Source: Kaistia sp. 32K (lineage in GTDB: Bacteria > Pseudomonadota > Alphaproteobacteria > Rhizobiales > Kaistiaceae). Taken from it: 64,000 bases of DNA. Numbering within the stretch: position 1 is the stretch's first letter; each line of letters opens with the position of its first letter. Below, piece after piece: positions 28,241-37,107 of this stretch. Location: assembly GCF_016629525.1 (NCBI RefSeq), contig NZ_AP024269.1:4764501-4828500 (forward strand), read 5' to 3'. Position numbers and translations under genes: made by a program. Below the pieces are notes generated by a model. The model was not told where the DNA came from and ran no database searches. It saw only the letters and a list, made by a program, of their open reading frames with translations.

Positions 28241-28627
28241 ATGAAGATCGAGGTCTCTGCAAAAATTTTGTCGTCAGCGCTGGCAGCGATCGAAAGGATC
28301 CCCATCGCGTTGAGAAATATACATTCGAGGCGGTGGCGCGCCGTTGAGACTGAGGTGCTCCGCTTGGTCGAAGATCATGAAGCTGCTGAGGCGCTCAGCG
28401 TCGTCGTATTTGCTCGTATCGAGGGGCTCTGTGATCTTCTGGAAGAGCCGTCGCTGAAGGAATGGATCCTGCGTGGGGATGTAGCCCGAGAATTCCGGCT
28501 GCATGTGGATCTCGTCTCCGCAGCTGCGAAGGTCCCAATGGCTTTGACCGAGAACGGGTTCATTTTTGACCCTGTCACCCTCGGAGAGGAGGCCGCTGTG
28601 ATCGCAACGGCTCGGCGAAGAGCATGA
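28241..28627 (+). CDS. Hypothetical protein coupled to tyrosine recombinase
   Basis: 128 residues from ATG 28241 (MKIEVSAKILSSALAAIERI), mostly helical: VETEVLRLVEDHEAAEALSV and IEGLCDLLEEPSLKEWILRG. An in-frame start at 28214 or 28091 is possible. Stop overlaps the recombinase start by 4 bases (ATGA), so it likely acts with it, perhaps as an accessory or excision factor; no family recognised. Confidence 0.5.
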   Translation: MKIEVSAKILSSALAAIERIPIALRNIHSRRWRAVETEVLRLVEDHEAAEALSVVVFARIEGLCDLLEEPSLKEWILRGDVAREFRLHVDLVSAAAKVPMALTENGFIFDPVTLGEEAAVIATARRRA

Positions 28628-29571
28628 ATTGGCTCGTAGAGCAGCATGGGCTGCCTCTTTTGCCTGGTGAAACCGCAGCGATGAACAAGGCAGTTCTTGA
28701 ATTCTTTGCTGCTCAGATACGGAACGGCCATACGCGAAAGGCCTATGCCCGGGCCACTTCAGAGCTCCTGGCTTGGTGCCGGATCCGTGGCTTAGCTCAG
28801 TTGGAGGACGTGTCCTCGCTTCATATCGCTGCCTGGCTTGATGAGCAGCTGGAACGTGGTGCTCCAGCGTCCGCGAAGCAAAAGCTTGCAGCCATAAAGC
28901 GGTTTTTCGAGTTCCTTACCGCTCAACGAGTTTTGGCAACCAATCCTGCAGCCTACGTGAAGGGACCGCGCTTTTCGGTGAAGAGGGGCACCACCCCTGT
29001 GATCGAGGGCGCTGATGTCAGGAAAATCCTCGGTAGCATTGAGAATACAACGATCAAAGGGCTCCGGGACAGGGCCTTGATCGCGACGATGGCATATAGC
29101 TTTGCTCGAATTGGAGCCGCCCTGAAGCTAGACACAGGAAGCGTCTTTAGCGTCGGTCGTCGTCTGTGGATCAGGCTCTTTGAAAAAGGTGGCAGCGTTC
29201 ACGAGATGCCATGCCACCACACTCTTGAAGCATGCCTGATGGAGTACCTCGACGCTGCGGATCTCGCTGAGGATCCGAAAGTCCCCCTCTTTCAGTCGAT
29301 CGCAAAGGGGGCCGCTCGCCTGTCAGGCCGTCGGCTAGCTCATGCTAACGCGTACAATATGGTTAGGGAGAGAGCGAGAAAGGCTGGCGTTATTTCGCCG
29401 GTCTGCTGCCACACATTCCGTGCCACGGGCATTACCAGCTATCTGATGAATGGCGGAACTATCGAGTATGCCGCACTGATGGCAAATCATACGTCGATTC
29501 GCACCACGCAACTTTACGACCGAAGGGGTGATGATGTTCAGCTCGATGAGGTTGAAAAAATCTATTTCTAA
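28624..29571 (+). CDS. Tyrosine recombinase/integrase
   Basis: XerC/D-like phage-integrase fold, 315 residues. N-terminal SAM-like core-binding domain about 20-110 (RKAYARATSELLAWCRIRG). Catalytic residues visible: R162 in SFARIGA, a likely K188, H263 and R266 in CHTFRAT, H289 in ANHTSIRTTQ, and nucleophile Y298 in LYDRR. Distinct from the serine recombinase; follows a 128-residue gene and precedes a Rep-like gene, so this trio may be a second, nested mobile module. No tRNA gene is nearby. Confidence 0.9.
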   Translation: MNWLVEQHGLPLLPGETAAMNKAVLEFFAAQIRNGHTRKAYARATSELLAWCRIRGLAQLEDVSSLHIAAWLDEQLERGAPASAKQKLAAIKRFFEFLTAQRVLATNPAAYVKGPRFSVKRGTTPVIEGADVRKILGSIENTTIKGLRDRALIATMAYSFARIGAALKLDTGSVFSVGRRLWIRLFEKGGSVHEMPCHHTLEACLMEYLDAADLAEDPKVPLFQSIAKGAARLSGRRLAHANAYNMVRERARKAGVISPVCCHTFRATGITSYLMNGGTIEYAALMANHTSIRTTQLYDRRGDDVQLDEVEKIYF

Positions 29572-29658
29572 AATAAAGGCATTTATTTACTTAATATGAC
29601 TTCTATTATTTATATATAATCATATGCATTTGAAGAATTGTAGGAGTCTATAGAGGAT

Positions 29659-30588
29659 ATGATTGGAAATATAGCGGCGAACATTGAGAAGATTAATATA
29701 AGAGAGAGAGTTCCTAGCATCTTGTCGCCCGGAACGGCTCCTCGCGGCATTGCCAAAAAGAAGCGCTTTCAGACTGCACTCACGGCTGCCGGTCATCACG
29801 AACTTGCCGCCGCGATTAGAGAATGCCGAACCAATCGACGTTGTGGGAGCACCTACTGCGCCACCTGTCGTCGGGAACTTGGAGAAACCTCGAGGCGGCG
29901 GATAACCGACTATCTCCTGCAGACCTTCAAGGGCGACGAGGCTGCGATTCGCGAGGAGGTTCGGCATGTCAGCGGGCTTATTGCCTTAACTACGATGAAC
30001 CAAAATTGTGTCATTGCAGCCATAGAAGACGGTCGAAAGATCTTTCGGAAGCTTCGCAGGGGGCGTCCGTGGCTTTGGATCGAGGGGGCGTACGAGTTGG
30101 AGCTAGTGAGCCTGGGCCACTGGCGGAAAATGAACGCTGAAAATTCAGCTGTAAAAAAGGAACAAATTCTTGCGCTGTTGGATTCGGCTCCCAACCGCTC
30201 TGAGCTTGAAGCCGCAGACACGCTCGTTCTGGTTCACTGGCATGTTCTAATGGCAAATATCTATAAAACTGACCCTTCAAAGCCAAGGATGAGAAGCGCC
30301 CTTGATGTTTTAAAGTCCGAGTATGGGCAGCATTCCAGGCAGCTTTATGTGCAGAAGCTGCATGCCTCAAAGAACATTGAGGACTCGATGGCTAAAATTT
30401 CCAGCTACGCATTTAAAGATCAATATCGATTTAAATACTCGTTCGAGGGCAACGATTTTGAGAACGGAGAGTATATAGATGACAAAAATCTAGGTGAGTT
30501 CATATCTTTAAGCCGACTGGTCGCGGGGGGTAGGCGACGAAGTACAAGTATATACTATGGATTTCAAGAAGGCTTTCGGTCGCCTTGA
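29659..30588 (+). CDS. HUH-type Rep-like protein (rolling-circle initiator/relaxase-like)
   Basis: 309 residues. Zinc-finger-like cysteines C56, C62, C67 and C70 (ECRTNRRCGSTYCATC), a motif-1-like LIALTTM at about 107-113, an HUH motif H193-W194-H195 (LVHWHVLM), and a Tyr motif Y250-x-x-K253 (YAFK). Order and spacing match rolling-circle Rep proteins and HUH nucleases in general, but overall similarity to a named family is not visible to me. Coding strand is AT-rich. Downstream region could hold an origin. Alternative: an unrelated zinc-binding protein. Confidence 0.55.
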   Translation: MIGNIAANIEKINIRERVPSILSPGTAPRGIAKKKRFQTALTAAGHHELAAAIRECRTNRRCGSTYCATCRRELGETSRRRITDYLLQTFKGDEAAIREEVRHVSGLIALTTMNQNCVIAAIEDGRKIFRKLRRGRPWLWIEGAYELELVSLGHWRKMNAENSAVKKEQILALLDSAPNRSELEAADTLVLVHWHVLMANIYKTDPSKPRMRSALDVLKSEYGQHSRQLYVQKLHASKNIEDSMAKISSYAFKDQYRFKYSFEGNDFENGEYIDDKNLGEFISLSRLVAGGRRRSTSIYYGFQEGFRSP

Positions 30589-31268
30589 TTGGATATGTAC
30601 CTTGTTAAATGTTATAGTGAATTCACTTCAGTTTATAAAGTGAGGTCGCGGTGCAGCGTGTTTCGTTGAGATTTGACTGTAAAAATAGGCTATCGGCTTA
30701 GTCGTTGGCCTTTCAGGAGCAGGCTTCTCACCAGCGTTCGTTATTTCTAAAATAATCCGCTACTAGTAAAAGTGAATATAAGCTGCTCGCCTTGTGGATC
30801 GGGGGCATGGTCTGCCCGCGTCCGAGCATGTGAATGTGAATGATCGCTTTTGCGCCCAATCTCGGCCTTTAAGGCGGTCTTGGCGATCGCCCGTAATGCC
30901 GTGTCCGCTCAGGTCGCCACAACCTCCAAGCAGGGTGGGAAACGGATTGGCAGGTTTCAGGCGACTACGCCGGGAAAGCTGCCCCTCACCTCGTCAACGA
31001 GCATCCGCGGCAAAGTCCTCAGCTCGCCGTTTTGGAGGGACGAGGCATTTCTCGGGAGCGGACGTTCGTTGCGTTCTGTATAAGCTGCTTAAGCTTGAAC
31101 GATCGTGCCTAGCCCACGAAAACGTTTGGCAGGCTTAGGCTTGCTCCGGTGCGGCGGCGACGGTGAAATTGAACATCGATGGCACTGCACCTAGCGACGC
31201 CGCAATAGATGGCGCGACGGAGGCTAGCCAGCTCGCTCGAAGGCGGGTTGTTGATCCAAGTCCCACCG
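30589..31268. other. Long AT-rich intergenic region after the Rep-like gene
   Basis: About 680 bases with no gene I can support. A palindrome AGTGAATTCACT near 30618-30629 and nearby TCACTT...AAGTGA words suggest a protein or origin site. The 30794-31138 open frame has no recognisable product and may be a decayed remnant; it is adjacent to the 3' end of the ubiquitin-like operon. Confidence 0.4.
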
Positions 31269-31709
31269 CTAAAGGCCGAGCCAGTCCCTGAAGCGAACGA
31301 TGAAGCTATTCCTCTTCTCCGGTACCTCGGGCGGCGCGGAATGGAAGTAGGGCGGCGCGGTATTGATCTGGCCGTAGTAGCGCTGCTTGGCGTCACGCTC
31401 ACGGCGACGTTCCGTCTCCACCTGATCATCGCTCCACGCCCCGGCTTTGATGACCTTGCCGCGCTTGATGATGTAGTGCGAGCGGCACCGTAGCGTCCAG
31501 CTGCCCACGGAGGGACTGAGCGAGACGGTTTCTCCGTCGAAGTCGATGCGCCAGTCGGTCGGCGTGAACGGTGTGACGACCTCCTCGCCACACCCGCAGC
31601 AGCAACCATGGGCGGCAGTCGCATATTCCATCGAGATATAGAGTATCCCGGGCTCCAGATTGTCCGGGATGAGGGAGGTGAAGCGGTGCTCGAGACGCGC
31701 ATGGAGCAT
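31269..31709 (-). CDS. DUF6527 family protein (ubiquitin-like system component)
   Basis: 146 residues. Signature: YISMEYATAAHGCCCGCGEEVVTPFTPTDW then SPSVGSWTLRCRSHYIIKRG, with a cysteine cluster C36-C37-C38-C40 and C75/H78 that probably binds zinc. DUF6527 proteins commonly neighbour ThiF and multi-ubiquitin genes. The ATG overlaps the E1 stop in TAATG, so translation is coupled. It is the last gene of the minus-strand operon. Molecular role unknown; the C-terminal tail is basic and Trp-rich. Could act as a partner, regulator or peptidase substitute. Confidence 0.85.
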   Translation of the reverse strand: MLHARLEHRFTSLIPDNLEPGILYISMEYATAAHGCCCGCGEEVVTPFTPTDWRIDFDGETVSLSPSVGSWTLRCRSHYIIKRGKVIKAGAWSDDQVETERRRERDAKQRYYGQINTAPPYFHSAPPEVPEKRNSFIVRFRDWLGL

Positions 31710-32884
31710 TATTGCCTGTCCTCGTTGAGCAGCATGTTGCCATCCGTCGTGAAGGTGCTGTGGTGTTCATTCTCGAGGTCGCGGTAGAAGCCGCGCAGTT
31801 TCTTCCACTTCATCACAGCCAAGGCCGCGTTGAGCATGTTGAGGTCGGCGACCTGGATGTTGGTAGCGTAGACAGCATCAGCCGGTGCGCTATGGAAGGA
31901 GATGCGCCCGTTATGGACGTGATTGCGCTTGGCGGGCGTGCTAGCGGTGACGCGGAGAATGCCGCCGAGCGAGCCGTCGACCAGTTCGAGGCCCATCCCG
32001 ACGTCGATGAAAGGGACGCCCATCGCTTCGAGCTTGGCGATCACCGTCCGCTTCGCGTCACCTGCATCCATCGAGAGAAATGCGAAAGTGATGCCTTCCA
32101 GCAGGTGCACATTGTTTGCGTCGATGTCGACGGCATGGGGGACGATCCCCTTGTGCATGCGCGAATAGATCGAGGCGAAATACTCCACCTTCGGCGCTGC
32201 CGTCCGCAACTGGTCGATAGAAGGTGCCCCAGGCGCACGGAATGCGTTGTGCTGCAGGAAGGTGTCGCTATCGAACAGGTGAATCTGGTCGACAGGTGCC
32301 TTTGCCGTTTGGTCCAGGATGTAGCCCCCTGTTCCGCCGAGCCCGATGATGCCGATCTTCTCGCCTTCGAGACGTTCGGCGAGGGCACCGATACCAGCAC
32401 GGTCCGAGGCGGTCTCGGTATAGTGGAATACCGAGGTCGCCTGATCTTCAGGAACTTGGAAGACGCGCGGGCTCAGGCCCGGCTGCAGAACCGCTGCAGG
32501 GCCGGCGAGGATGCTCGCATAGGCGGTCATCTTCTTATAGTAGTCCGGGTACCCTTCAGATGGCTTGCTAGAAAAGGAGTGACGTGATGTTAGACCATGG
32601 CCCAGTTCCGACGTCACGCTCTGGTGCATGATTGCGGAAATGGGGCTGCCATCGGCGTGGCACGGATACTCGCCATCGAAAAACATCACGTGCGTGTCGG
32701 GTGGACAGGTCCGATCCCCAGCCATTGTAAGGCTGGAGATCAACTTGCCCATTTTCACTTGGCGGGAAGCGTTAACGTAGGGCACCTGGTCCATGACCAG
32801 ATAGCCCCCGCGTTGCACCACGACATAGCCTTCGTCGCGGAGCTGCTTGAGATCGGGATTAAGACTGAACAGTGCGGGTGACAT
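31709..32884 (-). CDS. E1-like ThiF-family adenylyltransferase with N-terminal extra domain
   Basis: 391 residues from ATG 32884, preceded by AAAGGA at good spacing and overlapping the multi-ubiquitin gene's 3' end by 26 bases. N-terminal domain about 1-160 (YVVVQRGGYLVMDQVPYVNA, then the TCPPDTHVMFFDGEYPCHADG segment, of the DUF6791 kind) is followed by a ThiF Rossmann domain with IGIIGLGGTGGYILDQ near 177-192, HLFDSDTFLQHNAFRAPGAP and the FIDVGMG region. Adenylates a ubiquitin-like C-terminus in related systems. No Cys is present in the ThiF half; Cys60 and Cys75 are the only ones seen, both in the N-terminal domain. Confidence 0.87.
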   Translation of the reverse strand: MSPALFSLNPDLKQLRDEGYVVVQRGGYLVMDQVPYVNASRQVKMGKLISSLTMAGDRTCPPDTHVMFFDGEYPCHADGSPISAIMHQSVTSELGHGLTSRHSFSSKPSEGYPDYYKKMTAYASILAGPAAVLQPGLSPRVFQVPEDQATSVFHYTETASDRAGIGALAERLEGEKIGIIGLGGTGGYILDQTAKAPVDQIHLFDSDTFLQHNAFRAPGAPSIDQLRTAAPKVEYFASIYSRMHKGIVPHAVDIDANNVHLLEGITFAFLSMDAGDAKRTVIAKLEAMGVPFIDVGMGLELVDGSLGGILRVTASTPAKRNHVHNGRISFHSAPADAVYATNIQVADLNMLNAALAVMKWKKLRGFYRDLENEHHSTFTTDGNMLLNEDRQ

Positions 32885-33620
32885 TGAACGTCGTTCCTTT
32901 CTTGACGGTGACGACACCGCCGATGCCGAGCTCACCCTGGTGGGGCTTGGACTTTGCATGGCGGTAGGTCATCGAGAACACGACATTGGCTTCCGGGGCG
33001 CCCGGAAAGGCCAGCTGCACGACCTGCTCGAAAGTCACGTCCGGACCGGCGACGATGCGCTGGCGGGCATTAACGATAATCTCGATCTGCTGACGCGGCT
33101 TGGGAGCGGTGATAAAGTGCTCGATGCCAGGCTCGTCAAGATCGATGAGATCTTCGGTCTCGATCAGGCGGTCGGTGCCACCCGGCACCTCAAGGAAAAC
33201 AGCTTCATCGGCACCGACCTCCGCCAGGGCATAGAGGACGGCGCCGCTGATGATGCGCTTGCCCCATTCGATCTGGGCATCATTGACCGTAGCCTTGTAG
33301 TCGCGGTCGGTGACGAAGGCGATGAAGCGCTCCACGCCGTGCTCGCGGAGATCGAAGGGTTCGTCCAGCCGGATATCCTCGAAATCACCCGAGGCCAGAA
33401 TGGCGAAGAGGCTCACCCCGGCCTTTGGCTTGAGGCCCCCGGCAGCCAGGATCTGACGGCCCAGCGGGACGGGATCGGGGACTGTGATGGGCTTGAAATC
33501 CAGATTGCCGTTGGCGAACTGAATGCGATAGTTGTTGGCACGGTTGAGGGCGCGTCCCTCACGGATTGCTATGCCGACATCTTCAATTTCCTGGGTGGCA
33601 GGACCACTTGTGACGCTCAA
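32859..33620 (-). CDS. Multi-ubiquitin domain protein (three beta-grasp repeats)
   Basis: 253 residues, Multiubiquitin-type (DUF2604 group). Three ubiquitin-like segments can be made out: about 30-105 (YRIQFANGNLDFKPITVPDP...), about 105-175 (ATVNDAQIEWGKRIISGAVL...) and about 176-253 (RQQIEIIVNARQRIVAGPDV... ending GVVTVKKGTTFNVTRTVQS). The family's last repeat ends FNVT-rich rather than in the GG tail of ubiquitin; no GG terminus is visible here. TTG start at 33620 behind GGAG. Likely the protein tag or scaffold of the conjugation-like operon, next to its E1. Confidence 0.85.
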   Translation of the reverse strand: MSVTSGPATQEIEDVGIAIREGRALNRANNYRIQFANGNLDFKPITVPDPVPLGRQILAAGGLKPKAGVSLFAILASGDFEDIRLDEPFDLREHGVERFIAFVTDRDYKATVNDAQIEWGKRIISGAVLYALAEVGADEAVFLEVPGGTDRLIETEDLIDLDEPGIEHFITAPKPRQQIEIIVNARQRIVAGPDVTFEQVVQLAFPGAPEANVVFSMTYRHAKSKPHQGELGIGGVVTVKKGTTFNVTRTVQS

Positions 33621-33666
33621 GATCGTTCTCCAGTGCTTCCCGGACTATCCGGGGGCTTCTGAAGGG

Positions 33667-36600
33667 CTAATCTGAGCGTATCGGGAAATCCGGTAGGGTC
33701 GATTTGGCTTTTTTTGTCAGGGTTCCGTCAGGAATCGGACCGCAGAAGAAAAATGCCGGGCAACCAGGGCAACGCCTGGGGTTCGGGTCTGTCGCGAACG
33801 CACCGGCAGCGATACTTTGGAGAGCATCGGTGATCTTCACTCGCCTGCCTTCCAGTTTTCTCGGGCTGAGTTCCACTGGGTCGAATGTGCCGTCCCCGAG
33901 GAAAACAAGATCGGCACGCGGTCGATCAGGGTGCTGTCCCGCAGCCAACACGAAAGCGGCGGCAGCCCAATCTTCCGTGCTCTTGGAGCTCGCGTGGCCG
34001 GTCCGGATCGTACGGACGATGTTGATCCCATCCCGCACGAGAGCTTCGTCCGGCATCACTTCGATCACACCATGGCCCGTGTCGAACTGGAGACGGGTAA
34101 CGGGTTTCCTTATATGGCCGATCCGGTTTTCGTGGAGGGACATTGCAAGCGAGCGTGCTATCTGCACGTACTCGACTCGATCGGCAGCATCGAAACCCTC
34201 CGCGTCGAAGGCAAGCCGTAGGCGGCGCTCGATCTCCATCAGTTCGACCGTGTCGGGGTCTTGCGCGACGATCCAATCGGTTACGTATCTAGTCGCTTTG
34301 TGCATGCGCATGAAGGCCGTTTCGGTCTGCCGTCCACCGACCTTGAGCAGGTAACTATAGAAAAAGCGCCGGGGGCATTTCTCATATTGCAGGATCTGCT
34401 GACCGGTGAACGAGGGCTTGTCCTCGAATACGATACTGATCGGCTTGTCTTCCGGCGCCGGGGGCACTGTCAGGGTCGGTGTTACCATACGTGGCACGGG
34501 GACGATGCGATCGATGAACGGCGAGTGGTTCATGGCCTTGCCGTCAACGGAGCGTGACTGCGAATAGCAGATCAGACGGTCCTTTGCGCGGGAGGTGGCG
34601 ACATAGAACAAGCATTCCTGCTCCTCCTCGTGGGCCTTGGCGCGAACCTCGACGCCGCTTTGTCCGCGGCTTTCGACGAGCCCATCGGGCGGCGCAATGC
34701 CTTGGATCTGGTTGGCCGACCTGGGCAAGCTGGCTGCAGTCAAGCCGGGTAAGTGCACGACCGGGAACTCCAGGCCTTTGCTGCCGTGGACCGTCATAAG
34801 TCGCACTGCATCCAGACCCTGGGCTGATGGCGGCAGCTGCCTGAGGTCGCGGTCGTCCGCGATGGAGACCAGACGACGGATGCGGTCGAGCATGTGCAGG
34901 ATCGGATCCGTTGTCCCGGGTGCGTTCCGGATGAAATTTAGGAACTGCCAGATGGCGATGCCGGCCGCACGATCCGCGATCACCCTCGACCGGGCGATTT
35001 CGCTTACTATGACGGTTCGATCCAGAAGCACTCGGGCGAGAACGTCCCATGGGCGCGACTGCCTATCGAAACCTGCCAGTACTGTACGCAGGTGGACAAG
35101 GGCTTGTTGGCCTTCCGGTGAAAGACCGGCGATCGGAAGATCCGCCGTCTTCCAGTCCTTTGCCTTGTCACTATGCAACTCCGCCACGATAGAAGCGAGG
35201 TCGGCCATCGACATGGCGAATGGTTTCATGGTCGCGACCCGTGCCAGCCCGAGCGCCTTGCTGTCGGCAACCACGGCTAGAATGGATAGCAGGTCCTTGA
35301 TCTCTGGTCGTTCGAACACGCTGCCGAGATACAGCACCGGTATTCCCAGGCTTTCGAGTCGGGCGCCGAATCGCGCCAGTTTGTCATTGCCCGTGCAGAG
35401 GACCGCCTGGTCACGAAAATCGTGGCCGAGGGCTTTCATCTCGTGGATCGCTTCCACCAATACCGCGACCTCGTCCTTATCTGTACCGGTCTTCCGGAAT
35501 TCGGGATGGTGGCCGCATGCCCCCCGGTCCGCGGCAAGCCTGGACGGTCGGCCGGCGGCTGTCTTCATTCCAGCGGCGAAATTGGAGAAGGCGTCGACAA
35601 TCTCCTCCCGGGACCGGTAGTTCACAGATAGGCGCCCAACTTCTGCGGTAGGGAAGTCCTCCTTGTCGAACAAATCCACGTTGACCGACGAGGCCCCACG
35701 GAAACGGTAGATCGACTGTTTGATGTCACCGACGACCCAGAGATTCTGCCCGGTTCCGACGATGGCCTTTAGCAGGCGCACGCTGCTGCGGTTGACGTCC
35801 TGATATTCGTCGACGAGCACATGCTTGTACTTGGACGCAAGAGCGTTCCGGATCGCGGGATCGCGCTCGAGCACGGTGACTGGAAGTGATACCAGGTCGC
35901 CGAAGTCGAGCAGTTTCCTCGGCGCCTTCAGCTCTTCGTAGCGCTGATAGACCTTGGCGACCTCGAGTACCTTCTCGGCGGTCTCAATCGCCTTAGGATC
36001 ACGGGAGCCGGCTGCCTCGGCCGCCACCATCATGGCCTCACCCAGCCGGCGGTAATCGTCCGGCGAGGCAACCTCGTCCTTTGCGCGCGAAATCGCTTGG
36101 AGGATGTCGTTGATGTCCCGAGTCGGATCCCACAAGTTGCGATAGTGAACCAGCCTGAGGGCGGGCAACTCTTTTTCGATCATAGCGATGCCGTCTGCCC
36201 GGTCTATCATTGTGGGCATTGGCGGCATGCCTATCGCGTCGGCGAAGCGCTTGATGATGTCGAGCCCAAAGGCATGGAAGGTACCGCACCACATCGCGGC
36301 GGCTGCATTCGGATTTGTCGCGCTGATGCGCTCCACCAATTCTCCGGCAGCCTTGTTGGAGAAGGTGAGGACCAATATTTCGCGCGGATCTGCTCCCTGC
36401 TCCAGCAACCAGTTAATCCGACCGACCAGGGTCTGCGTCTTGCCGGTCCCCGGGCCCGCTTCGAGAAGATACGGACTCCCGGAGTGGTGGGCCGCGTCGC
36501 GCTGTTCTTCGTTGAGGCCGCGGATGGCAACCTCCGCTGCCGGACGCTCTTCGACTTCGGGTAACAGCAGGGCATCGAGCATCTGCTGGGCGACAACGCC

Positions 36601-37104
36601 GAACGCGGCCCCTAACTTGTCGGCGATCTGTGTCGCTGTCAGGCCTCCGTCGATATGGAGGGATCGCGCGCGAGAGCGGGGCAGCAGCAGCTCGCGGGCA
36701 AACAGATCCATTTGGATTTCGCGGCGCTGGTTGCGACCGTAATCCTGAACGCGGTCCACGCCCACCGGAGCCGCGTCGACGCATCGCTCCTCGTCGACGG
36801 TAAGCACGCTATCTGCGACCTTGTCGTCGCCGAGGAGCACGTGGCCCAGCTCGTGCCCGATCAGGAATGCGTCGGAAAATGGCGAACCGGTTTCTTCGTG
36901 CAGAATGACTCGGAATTCCGGATCATAGCTCGCTCTAGCGCCGGCCAACGATGGGTGCCCCTTCGCCACCTTCTCGACCGTGACCCCCATGACCTTCGCG
37001 GCGAAGGCGGCCACCAGATAAGGCTGCCACGGGTCGACACCAGCGCTCTGCGCTTTCTGGAATAGCGCCGCCGACCGGCGCCGTCCGATCTCGACGCCAT
37101 CCAT
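33667..37104 (-). CDS. ImmA/IrrE metallopeptidase - UvrD helicase - AddB-like Fe-S nuclease domain fusion
   Basis: 1145 residues. N-terminal Zn peptidase: H84-ELG-H88 (IGHELGHVLLGDD) with a third ligand in REIQMDLFARELLLP near 129. UvrD/PcrA superfamily 1 helicase: Walker A GPGTGKT at 217-223, DEYQD at 432-436, VVGDIKQSIYRFRGA near 457, NYRS near 494, VHGSKGLEFP near 772 and ATSRAKDR near 836. C-terminal AddB/Cas4-like domain with Cys910 and C1112-x2-C1115-x5-C1121, an Fe-S cluster pattern. The expected DYK/TG catalytic motif appears as RTIRTG at 1031-1036, so nuclease activity may be lost. Central operon gene. Confidence 0.88.
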   Translation of the reverse strand: MDGVEIGRRRSAALFQKAQSAGVDPWQPYLVAAFAAKVMGVTVEKVAKGHPSLAGARASYDPEFRVILHEETGSPFSDAFLIGHELGHVLLGDDKVADSVLTVDEERCVDAAPVGVDRVQDYGRNQRREIQMDLFARELLLPRSRARSLHIDGGLTATQIADKLGAAFGVVAQQMLDALLLPEVEERPAAEVAIRGLNEEQRDAAHHSGSPYLLEAGPGTGKTQTLVGRINWLLEQGADPREILVLTFSNKAAGELVERISATNPNAAAAMWCGTFHAFGLDIIKRFADAIGMPPMPTMIDRADGIAMIEKELPALRLVHYRNLWDPTRDINDILQAISRAKDEVASPDDYRRLGEAMMVAAEAAGSRDPKAIETAEKVLEVAKVYQRYEELKAPRKLLDFGDLVSLPVTVLERDPAIRNALASKYKHVLVDEYQDVNRSSVRLLKAIVGTGQNLWVVGDIKQSIYRFRGASSVNVDLFDKEDFPTAEVGRLSVNYRSREEIVDAFSNFAAGMKTAAGRPSRLAADRGACGHHPEFRKTGTDKDEVAVLVEAIHEMKALGHDFRDQAVLCTGNDKLARFGARLESLGIPVLYLGSVFERPEIKDLLSILAVVADSKALGLARVATMKPFAMSMADLASIVAELHSDKAKDWKTADLPIAGLSPEGQQALVHLRTVLAGFDRQSRPWDVLARVLLDRTVIVSEIARSRVIADRAAGIAIWQFLNFIRNAPGTTDPILHMLDRIRRLVSIADDRDLRQLPPSAQGLDAVRLMTVHGSKGLEFPVVHLPGLTAASLPRSANQIQGIAPPDGLVESRGQSGVEVRAKAHEEEQECLFYVATSRAKDRLICYSQSRSVDGKAMNHSPFIDRIVPVPRMVTPTLTVPPAPEDKPISIVFEDKPSFTGQQILQYEKCPRRFFYSYLLKVGGRQTETAFMRMHKATRYVTDWIVAQDPDTVELMEIERRLRLAFDAEGFDAADRVEYVQIARSLAMSLHENRIGHIRKPVTRLQFDTGHGVIEVMPDEALVRDGINIVRTIRTGHASSKSTEDWAAAAFVLAAGQHPDRPRADLVFLGDGTFDPVELSPRKLEGRRVKITDALQSIAAGAFATDPNPRRCPGCPAFFFCGPIPDGTLTKKAKSTLPDFPIRSD

Positions 37105-37107
37105 CAG

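Noticed and set aside
28783..28810. tRNA-like start (GTGGCTTAGCTCAGTTGG) inside the tyrosine recombinase
   Set aside because: In frame with conserved recombinase coding sequence and no acceptor or T-arm partner follows; coincidence.
30794..31138. 114-codon open frame between Rep-like gene and ubiquitin-like operon
   Set aside because: No recognised domain and poor ribosome site; kept only as part of the intergenic note.
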